Shown piece by piece: positions 6,424 to 12,846 of a DNA stretch of 17,243 nt. The number at the start of each line of letters is the position of its first letter. Positions within the stretch are counted from its first letter, which is position 1. Below the pieces are notes generated by a model. It saw only the letters and a program-made list of their open reading frames with translations. It did not search any database and had not been told where the DNA came from. The position numbers and the translations under genes are program-made. Origin of the DNA: Candidatus Poribacteria bacterium (GTDB taxonomy: Bacteria; Poribacteria; WGA-4E; WGA-3G); assembly GCA_007571355.1 (NCBI GenBank), contig RKRO01000325.1, forward strand, positions 1 to 17,243, written 5' to 3'.

Positions 6424-8319
6424 ATGCGCACATTTTACGTCACCACGCCTATCTACTACCCTAACAGTGAACCGCATGCAGGAAACGCTTATACCACTAT
6501 TGCCGCCGATGTCTTAGCGCGATATCACCGTCTCAAAGGCGATCAGGTCTGTTTCCTTACCGGTGTTGATGAACACGCTGCCAATGTGTATGATGCTGCT
6601 AAAGCGGAGGGGCTCTCACCACAAGCCTATTGCGATAAGATCGCACCAACGTTCGTTAAGCTGTGGGAACGTCTGAACATCTCACATGACATCTTTTTCC
6701 GTACAACCAGCGATTTACACAAGCGGGGCGCGCAAAAATTCCTAAATGTGCTCTATGACAACGGTGATGTTTATAAAGGGAAGTACGAAGGGTATTACTG
6801 TCTCTCATGCGAAGAGTTCTTTTCAGAGAAAGAACTAACAGACGAAAAAATCTGCCCGGTTCATAAACGACCGCTGCAATGGCTGGAAGAAGAGAATTAG
6901 TTCTTTAGACTCTCCAAATATCAAGAGCGTTTACTCGCGCATATCCACGAAAATCCGGATTTCGTCTATCCTGCAGCGCGCCGTAATGAGTTATTAAATT
7001 TTCTGGAATCTGGATTACAAGATGTAAGTATTTCCCGTGCCTCCTTATCTTGGGGGATTCCGTTCCCGTTTGATCCGGAGCATATCATATATATCTGGAT
7101 AGAGGCTTTAAGTAATTATATCACTGCCCTCGGTTATGAAACAGATAGCAAGCAGTACCAAACCTTTTGGCCCGCTGATGTTCACATGATGGGAAAAGAC
7201 ATCACCCGTTTTCATGCCCTACTTTGGCCGGCAATGCTGATGGCTGCGAACTTACCACTTCCGAAGCATATCGTCGGGCACGGTTGGTTAACAAAAGATG
7301 GCGAAGCACTGAGCAAAACACGAGGCATCTTCATTGACATGGATGGCGATATTGCCACTTATGGTGTCGATGCGTTCCGTTATTACCTCTTGCGCGAATT
7401 CAGTTTCGGCAACGATGGCGATTACCGTCCCACTCGTTTACACGCGCGCTACAATGCAGATCTCGCGAACGATCTCGGCAACCTCCTCAATCGTGTCCTC
7501 GGTTTAGTCAATAAGAACTTTGAGGCAATTCCGCCACCGACAACACCGGGTGAATTTGACGACGAAGTCAAAGAGATAGCACAAACGACGGTAGATAAAT
7601 TAGACGAGCATATAAACGTATTCGCGTTTGATGCTGCATTAGAAACTATCTGGGAATTCGTCAGGCGCATCAATCGTTATGTCCAACAGACGCAGGTCTG
7701 GACGCTTGCGAAACCGGAAACTAAACCGAGAATGGGCACGATCCTTTACAATAGCTTAGAGGCACTTCGGTTCATCTCTGTGCTAATTTCGCCCTTTATC
7801 CCGGCAACCGCTGAGAAGATCCAGAAACAGATCGGTTTAGCGGATTTCGATACCGTCGCAGCATGGGGACGTTTACCAATAGGTCTAACAGTCAGCAGGG
7901 GTGAACCTATTTTCCCGCGCATTGATACCCAAAAAGAGAAACAACCGCAACCAAAAGCGGCAGCCAAACCGAAGCAGAAGGAAGGAAAGGAAACAACCGA
8001 CTTAGTCTCCTTTGCCGATTTCCAGAGACTTGATCTCCGGGTCGCGCGTATCCTCGCAGCTGAACCCATTGAAGGGGCTGACAGGCTTCTCAAATTGCAG
8101 GTAGACCTCGGCACTGAAAAACGACAAGTCGTTGCCGGAATCGCCGAACACTACACACCCGAAGCACTCGTTGGCAAACAGGTGATAGTTGTTGCGAATT
8201 TAGAACCCGCAACCATCCGTGGTATTGAATCACAAGGCATGATTCTTGCAGGAAGCGGCGACTCTGTAGTCCTTGCAACCCTTGAAGAAGATATGCCGCT
8301 CGGCACACAAGTAAGGTAG
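6424..8319 (+). CDS. metG: Methionyl-tRNA synthetase, interrupted by one in-frame TAG
   Basis: The continuous frame from ATG 6424 (AAGGAAG ribosome binding site) to TAG 8317-8319 has 631 codons before the final stop, a full-length MetRS that charges tRNA-Met. Visible: HIGH-type motif HAGN (18-21), a single zinc knuckle (Cys126, Cys129, Cys144, His147), and the KMSKS loop in the divergent form ALSKT with catalytic Lys298. The helical anticodon-binding domain includes NDLGNLLNRV. A lysine-rich linker leads to a C-terminal OB-fold tRNA-binding domain starting near FADFQRLDLRVARI. Codon 159 (6898-6900) is TAG, between EEEN and FFRLSKYQ, where the family has tyrosine. The frame is otherwise intact for the next 157 sense codons up to MMGKD and beyond, so this is a point change, not decay. 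An assembly error, recent nonsense mutation or suppression could explain it. Strictly read, translation gives 158 residues, and a restart near 7186 would lack half the active site. Confidence 0.88.
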
Positions 8320-8321
8320 GA

Positions 8322-8338
8322 GGCACGTTCCGCGTGCC
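8322..8338. repeat. Palindrome between metG stop and the AddB-like start
   Basis: GGCACG (8322-8327) and CGTGCC (8333-8338) are perfect arms around a 5-nt loop. The first two bases of the arm are also the end of the only good ribosome binding site (AGGAGG, 8318-8323) for the next gene. It resembles short dispersed REP-like palindromes and is similar in style to the one at 16394-16408. Confidence 0.5.
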
Positions 8339-8343
8339 GTGAC

Positions 8344-11300
8344 ATGATGCCAACTATAGAAAACACCCTCAAAACCCGTATCCAAAACAGTGAGGCGCAC
8401 ACTTTTGTCGTTATTGTGCCGACCGATTCCGCACGTGTCAAACGCCAGCGCGAATTGGTCAGCTACCATTCAAATCGAGCCGTTCCCAATTTGCGCGTGT
8501 ACACCGTTGTAGATTTCGTCCAGAGGTTATACAATCAAGTCCGCCCCGCGAGGAAACAGATTTCACAAGGAATTCAAAATCTCTGGTTACACGAGATTGC
8601 GAACCCGCAATCAGATCATCCGGATACCTACCGTTATGATACGTTTCGACCCAGCCGAAACATTTCTGTGCCGGACAGCACGCTTTCCCTCGTCATGGAA
8701 AAAATTAACCACCTTAAAGAACGTGGTGAAACAGCCGAAGACATTACAGCCGATAATCCAACAAAGACTGATCTTGCACGCATCTATAACGATTACGAAA
8801 CGAAACTTGAAAACGATTGGATAGACGAACAGGGGAGGCACTTATACCTTGCGAACAATTTCGATTCGGCGTTTATGCGAAGCGCATTTTACGACGTTAA
8901 CCTTGTCGTTGTTGAAGGTTTCACCGTCCTTTCTGAAGCCAATACCAGGATTTTAACACGCATCGCCGAAATGCCTAAGATAGAGATGTGGTTTCGTACC
9001 GATTATGTGCAAGAGAATCAGGCACTCTATCAAAATGTCGGTGACCTCGTCTCACAATTTACAGACGCGGGAGTCACTATCGATCCTGACTATGAACGGG
9101 ACCCTGATCGCCACAAATATTTCGCCGAAAACCTATTTCGCACCGAAAACAGCAACGCACATTTGGGAGCCGATCCGAAGACAACATCTCAAATTAAAAT
9201 GATGAGACCCGCCGATAGGTCCGATGAAGTAGAACAGATTGCGTCTCTGATTCAAAAACGGGTCTCAGAAGGGCACTGCAAGCTCAGTGACATCTGTGTC
9301 GCCTACTACAATATCAGACAGTATCAACAGCGCATTGCAGAAACCTTTCCCGCTTATGGTATCCCCTATTCACTCATAGAGAACGCACCGATAACAAAAT
9401 CAGAAGTCATCAAATCAATCTTTTCTCGCCTCTCCTCAGATCGCACCGCTTTAGGCAAAACCTATTTCTCTGATGTTGAACCAGCATTAGATACAAGTAG
9501 ATTCCACCCTAATGCGTTTCAGGAATATGTTGACACGTTACTCAAAAAAGGAGGGGTCGTTCAACGCATTTTAAACCCGATGCTTGGAAAAAACAGCGAA
9601 ATCGTTGAAGGCGAGGTAGAAGCGTACCGCCAATTCCAGAGGATCGTTCCTGAACTTTGTAACGTCCTTAGATCGGAGAGTGATAGATCATATCCGCTGA
9701 GTGAATATATTGACAAACTCCTCCGTATTGCAAGACATACAAACTATCGCAACACAGCATCAACAAAGGGAGAAACTGTCAAGATTGTATCGCTCGGTGA
9801 ACTCAGAAGCAGGGCGTTCAATACCGTCTTTTTAGGTGATTTTGTGGAAAGCAGATTTCCAGCAAACTATCGCCCCGATCCACTACTCCCAGAAGTCCCA
9901 TATCGCGACGAAGAGGAACTCCTACGCGATAACCGTTTTCTGTTCTATCGGGTCCTCAAGTCTTTCCGAGATCGACTCTACCTTCTTATACCGAAGCGTG
10001 AAGGCGAAGCAGATCTGATTCCGTCTCCGTTTCTTAGACAATTAAAGGCGATTACCAACGTTGAGGCAATCAAGCCTGCGAATCCTACACACGGCAGTGT
10101 CCCTGGCTTCCTCAGTACGTACGGAAACCATGTATGGACAGCAGAGACACCTTCCGATGGGGAATTTCCCATTAACCTTATGAACATGCGTTCCTTAATA
10201 AAGCATGTTGTAAGAGTTGAGAAAAGCCGTGAAAAAACACACGAACATCTTACCTATGAAGGCGTGTTAACAGCAGGACAACTTTCTGATGTAAGCCGAA
10301 ATCAGTTGCAACGTCTCCACAACAAACCCTATTCTGTCACAGAATTAGAAACTTACGCCAAATGTCCGTTTCAGTACTTTGTCAATAATGTTTTGAAGTT
10401 CCGTGTTGAAGAGGAAGAAACTGAAGATGAGTTATCAAGCTTGGAAAAAGGATCACTCCTTCACAAAATTCTCTTTACATTCTTCTATAATCGTAGAGAG
10501 CAAAGATACCCATCTATTCTACAATGTGCAGACGATGACTTTGAAAAAGCGAAATGCCAATTGAATGAAATTTTACAGAATGCCGCTGAAGAACGCCGCG
10601 GAGAGCGAAACGAGCCACCTATTGGCTCGAACAATCTCTTTTGGCAAACCGATATAGCGAAGCTTCGCGTTGCCCTACACAAATGGCTTGAAGCAAAACG
10701 CACCTGCAATCTGTCTGTTACCCCATGTTATTTTGAAGTGAGTTTTGGACAAGAACGTGAACCAAAAGATCCTGAACTCAGTTGCACGACTCCGATCCCT
10801 ATCGGCAACGTGTGCATGACCGGCAGAATAGATCGCATTGATATTGGCAACGGTGCTTTTAATGTTATCGACTACAAGACCGGTAGTTCTACAATTAGAA
10901 TGCCCGAAATACTGAGTGGTCAGAGCCTCCAACTCCCAGTTTATCTACAAATCGCGAAAGAATTATTGGAAAGCAACGGCGTAAGCGGATTAAATCCTGC
11001 GGCAGGTCTCTATTATAAAATTAGGCTTAACCAATTCACAAGTGAACTCGGCATCGGAAATCAATCTTTAAACGGGACTGCTTTCCAAAATTATAACGGT
11101 ACAGATTGGAGATCGGTTAGTTCAAGAAACGGTCAGTTGTTAGAGGATAACTGTTTTGATATGATACTCGCGCGTGTCAGCGGCTACGTACAACAGTACG
11201 TTGACAGTATCTCTGATGGCAATTTTCCGCTCATTACACGTGTCGAAACATTTGTAGATTCAGAAGCAGAAGGCGATACCCCTATCACGCCTCGCAACAA

Positions 11301-11382
11301 GACGGCACCCTGCAGCTACTGCGACTATAAACGTATCTGCCGAGTCGGCGCAGTTTCTGAGGGAAGTCAATCGGAAGAGTAG
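8344..11382 (+). CDS. AddB-like PD-(D/E)XK nuclease with Fe-S cluster motif, helicase part without Walker A
   Basis: A 1012-residue protein matching the B subunit of AddAB-type exonucleases, which process double-strand breaks for recombination. The N-terminal and middle parts follow the inactivated helicase layout: VPTDSARVKRQREL, VVVEGFTVLSEANTRIL, then VSLGELRSRAFNTVFLGDF with SRFPANY. The C-terminal nuclease has His707 (GSLLHKIL), Asp830 (GRIDRID), Asp843 and Lys845 (IDYKTG) and the LQLPVYL helix. Four cysteines fit the AddB 4Fe-4S pattern: Cys674 in AKCPFQYF, then Cys990, Cys993 and Cys999 (C-x2-C-x5-C). No GxxGxGKT is present at the N-terminus; the protein starts past where the Walker A of Bacillus AddB would sit. 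No AddA/RecB-like partner is in the window. ATG 8344 or 8347 starts it; AGGAGG (8318-8323) is 20 nt upstream with a hairpin in between. No in-frame start codon lies between the metG stop and 8344. Confidence 0.83.
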   Translation: MMPTIENTLKTRIQNSEAHTFVVIVPTDSARVKRQRELVSYHSNRAVPNLRVYTVVDFVQRLYNQVRPARKQISQGIQNLWLHEIANPQSDHPDTYRYDTFRPSRNISVPDSTLSLVMEKINHLKERGETAEDITADNPTKTDLARIYNDYETKLENDWIDEQGRHLYLANNFDSAFMRSAFYDVNLVVVEGFTVLSEANTRILTRIAEMPKIEMWFRTDYVQENQALYQNVGDLVSQFTDAGVTIDPDYERDPDRHKYFAENLFRTENSNAHLGADPKTTSQIKMMRPADRSDEVEQIASLIQKRVSEGHCKLSDICVAYYNIRQYQQRIAETFPAYGIPYSLIENAPITKSEVIKSIFSRLSSDRTALGKTYFSDVEPALDTSRFHPNAFQEYVDTLLKKGGVVQRILNPMLGKNSEIVEGEVEAYRQFQRIVPELCNVLRSESDRSYPLSEYIDKLLRIARHTNYRNTASTKGETVKIVSLGELRSRAFNTVFLGDFVESRFPANYRPDPLLPEVPYRDEEELLRDNRFLFYRVLKSFRDRLYLLIPKREGEADLIPSPFLRQLKAITNVEAIKPANPTHGSVPGFLSTYGNHVWTAETPSDGEFPINLMNMRSLIKHVVRVEKSREKTHEHLTYEGVLTAGQLSDVSRNQLQRLHNKPYSVTELETYAKCPFQYFVNNVLKFRVEEEETEDELSSLEKGSLLHKILFTFFYNRREQRYPSILQCADDDFEKAKCQLNEILQNAAEERRGERNEPPIGSNNLFWQTDIAKLRVALHKWLEAKRTCNLSVTPCYFEVSFGQEREPKDPELSCTTPIPIGNVCMTGRIDRIDIGNGAFNVIDYKTGSSTIRMPEILSGQSLQLPVYLQIAKELLESNGVSGLNPAAGLYYKIRLNQFTSELGIGNQSLNGTAFQNYNGTDWRSVSSRNGQLLEDNCFDMILARVSGYVQQYVDSISDGNFPLITRVETFVDSEAEGDTPITPRNKTAPCSYCDYKRICRVGAVSEGSQSEE

Positions 11383-11439
11383 TCCTTCTGTTTCTGACCT
11401 TCGCTGGTGAAATTTGAAACCTTGCTTTAGAGAAAAAAC

Positions 11440-11468
11440 TTGCACACTTCTAACAATTCTGCTATACT
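11440..11468 (+). promoter_or_regulatory. Sigma-70-type promoter of the superoxide dismutase gene
   Basis: TTGCAC at 11440-11445 and TATACT at 11463-11468 are 17 bp apart, with TGC just before the -10 box. Start of transcription would be near 11475. No regulator site is recognisable. Confidence 0.75.
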
Positions 11469-11491
11469 TTCTTAGATTTTTTAAGTATATT

Positions 11492-11525
11492 GCTTGCACG
11501 CCCATAACGCGTAAAATTTGCAAGC
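11492..11525 (+). promoter_or_regulatory. Inverted repeat in the sodA 5' leader
   Basis: GCTTGCA (11492-11498) and TGCAAGC (11519-11525) are perfect arms, 20 nt apart, in the untranslated leader between the promoter and the AGGAGG ribosome binding site. It could stabilise the mRNA or be an operator; nothing in the sequence decides this. Confidence 0.4.
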
Positions 11526-11559
11526 GCAGCTAAAAAAATAAACAGGAGGCTATTTTTAA

Positions 11560-12165
11560 ATGGCACATACATTACCAGCGCTCCCGTATGCGCACGATGC
11601 TTTGGAACCTCACATTGACACACAAACAATGGAAATCCATCACGGCAAACACCATCAAGGCTACGTTAACAACCTCAACGCGGCTTTAGAAGGGCTTGGT
11701 GCGCTCGCCGACATGGATATTCACGAATTGCTTGGCAATCTTAACCAGGTTCCAGAAGATAAACGCCAAGCTGTCATCAATAACGGTGGCGGACATGCCA
11801 ATCATTCACTCTTCTGGTCTATCATGAGTCCCAACGGCGGCGAACCCGGCGGCGAAATCGCTGCAGCGATAACCGCCACCTTCGGATCACTTGAAGCCGC
11901 GAAAGAGCAGTTTACGACTGCAGCAACGACACGTTTCGGATCCGGGTGGGCATGGCTCGTCCTCGGCGACGATGGCTTGGAAATCTATTCCACCGCAAAT
12001 CAAGACAGCCCAATTATGCAGGGGCATACCCCGCTCCTCGGCATTGATGTCTGGGAACACGCATACTATCTGAAATATCAGAATCTGCGTCCAGCGTATG
12101 TTGAAGCGTGGACAAACGTCATCAACTGGACCCGTGTTAACGAACTCTACGTGGCGAATGCCTAA
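11560..12165 (+). CDS. sodA: Superoxide dismutase (Mn/Fe family, Mn-type features)
   Basis: A 201-residue cytoplasmic enzyme that converts superoxide to hydrogen peroxide and oxygen. All four metal ligands are visible: His27 (EIHHGKHHQGYV), His82 (GGGHANHSLFW), Asp163 and His167 (the family DVWEHAYY signature). GGGHANH and GSGWAWLV favour manganese; Gln154 in PIMQGHTP is near the position where Mn enzymes place their active-site glutamine. Sequence alone cannot exclude iron or cambialistic use. AGGAGG ends about 11 nt before the ATG. There is no signal peptide. It is a single gene with its own promoter and a hairpin at its 3' end. Confidence 0.95.
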   Translation: MAHTLPALPYAHDALEPHIDTQTMEIHHGKHHQGYVNNLNAALEGLGALADMDIHELLGNLNQVPEDKRQAVINNGGGHANHSLFWSIMSPNGGEPGGEIAAAITATFGSLEAAKEQFTTAATTRFGSGWAWLVLGDDGLEIYSTANQDSPIMQGHTPLLGIDVWEHAYYLKYQNLRPAYVEAWTNVINWTRVNELYVANA

Positions 12166-12193
12166 CTGTCCATAACAACTTTCAGGTGTGGTA

Positions 12194-12216
12194 AGGGTAG
12201 GCTTCAAACCTACCCT
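12194..12216 (+). terminator. Hairpin after sodA, possible terminator or REP-like palindrome
   Basis: AGGGTAGG (12194-12201) and CCTACCCT (12209-12216) are perfect 8-bp arms with a 7-nt loop, about 28 nt after the sodA stop. A pyrimidine-rich but not U-only tail follows. It is probably the 3' end of the sodA transcript, or a dispersed palindrome co-opted for that role. Confidence 0.5.
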
Positions 12217-12260
12217 CTACTTCCTAAATGTCTGAGCATAACAGACTGCTGCATTATTTT

Positions 12261-12289
12261 TTGACATTTCACGCTAAATGTGTTATACT
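12261..12289 (+). promoter_or_regulatory. Consensus sigma-70-type promoter of the ilv T-box leader
   Basis: A perfect TTGACA at 12261-12266 and TATACT at 12284-12289 are 17 bp apart, with TGT immediately before the -10 box. Transcription would start near 12296. This is the strongest promoter in the window, fitting a gene cluster controlled mainly by termination after initiation. Confidence 0.85.
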
Positions 12290-12315
12290 TAAAGGGTGAA
12301 TATAATTCTTTCAGC

Positions 12316-12360
12316 ATGACCGTGAAACTTACTAAAACGGTGTGCGTAATTAACATCTAA
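12316..12360 (+). CDS. Possible 14-codon leader peptide rich in Val, Ile and Leu
   Basis: In the 5' domain of the T-box leader, ATG 12316 opens a frame reading MTVKLTKTVCVINI, then TAA. Six of fourteen residues are branched-chain (three Val, two Ile, one Leu), the pattern of classical ilv attenuator leader peptides. It is enclosed by an extra stem, GGGTGA (12294-12299) with TTACCC (12366-12371). An inner hairpin, ACCGT with ACGGT (12319-12341), overlaps the reading frame. Against it: no clear ribosome binding site precedes the ATG, and it is very short. It may be chance. Confidence 0.3.
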   Translation: MTVKLTKTVCVINI

Positions 12361-12598
12361 ATAGATTACCCAAAAAAGCGTTGAAGGGGAGGAGTAAGTC
12401 GCCCGGACTTGCAAGAGATGGAGACTCATCGGCTGAAAGGTTTCCTCAAGTTTCCTCGACTGAAGGTCGCCCCGGAGCTGCTCATCTGAACAATAAGTAG
12501 GATGAGTCGGCGTGATGCCCGTTATCGCATCCCAAAGAGTGCTCTTTCGCATAAGAGAAAGAGAATTGGAGTGGTACCACGGTAAGGTCAGTCAAAAT

Positions 12599-12638
12599 GT
12601 CCTTCTCGTCTCCAAAGATGGAACGAGAGGGCTTTTTT
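12599..12638 (+). terminator. Intrinsic terminator of the T-box leader
   Basis: The stem runs from 12599-12609 to ACGAGAGGGC at 12623-12632, with one bulged T, and is extended by TCC/GGA around a 6-nt loop. Six T's (12633-12638) follow. Its 5' arm contains the bases used by the antiterminator, so the two folds exclude each other. Confidence 0.9.
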
Positions 12639-12846
12639 AATTTCATTGCTTTGACCTATGTCCCTATTGCCCATTTCTCTCCGTATCGAAAAATGGGTAT
12701 CTGCTACGGTCTTTGTGAGTCTTTTGATCAGTACGTTTTTAGAATCGCTACTGAGTCACGAAAGGGTATTATCAACCTGAACCAAAACCCGTTTTGGACA
12801 ACGGACAAAACGGTCAAAAACCTAATCTAAAAAAAAGGAAATTGGC
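12639..12846 (+). promoter_or_regulatory. Long untranslated stretch between T-box terminator and ilvB, with competing hairpins
   Basis: About 208 nt without a credible gene. CCCATTT (12670-12676) can pair with AAATGGG near 12690. Close to the ilvB start, CCAAAAC (12782-12788) pairs with GTTTTGG (12791-12797). Alternatively CCGTTTTG (12789-12796) pairs with CAAAACGG (12806-12813). These two helices share bases and cannot coexist. AAGGAA (12835-12840) is the ilvB ribosome binding site. No second promoter is convincing. Confidence 0.4.

Larger units (their letters stand above)
12294..12638 (+). promoter_or_regulatory. T-box riboswitch leader, valine specifier, controlling ilvBNC
   Basis: This leader reads tRNA charging. 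In stem I, GGGG (12386-12389) pairs with CCCC (12470-12473) and AGTCG (12397-12401) with CGACT (12457-12461). Between them lies the specifier loop, with AGTA (12393-12396) on one side and GAA-G-GTC-G on the other. The specifier GTC (12466-12468) codes for valine. AGAGA and the apical region follow. A central stem GGATG/CATCC (12500-12532) carries the family AGTAGG and CCCGTTATC segments. Stem III is CTCTTTC/GAAAGAG (12542-12563). The antiterminator pairs TTGGAG (12566-12571) with CTCCAA (12610-12615) and ACGG (12579-12582) with TCGT (12606-12609). It leaves the bulge TGGTACC (12572-12578), which binds the tRNA acceptor end. Uncharged tRNA-Val should stabilise this form and let transcription reach ilvB. 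Confidence 0.93.

Noticed and set aside
6898..6900. Pyrrolysine or whole-genome TAG recoding as the reason for the metG stop.
   Set aside because: TAG ends several other genes here at the expected place, and the position is a tyrosine in the family, not a lysine.
12597..12830. Plus-strand open frame of 77 codons across the T-box terminator and ilvB leader.
   Set aside because: It starts inside the terminator stem and has no ribosome binding site; the RNA structure explains the sequence.
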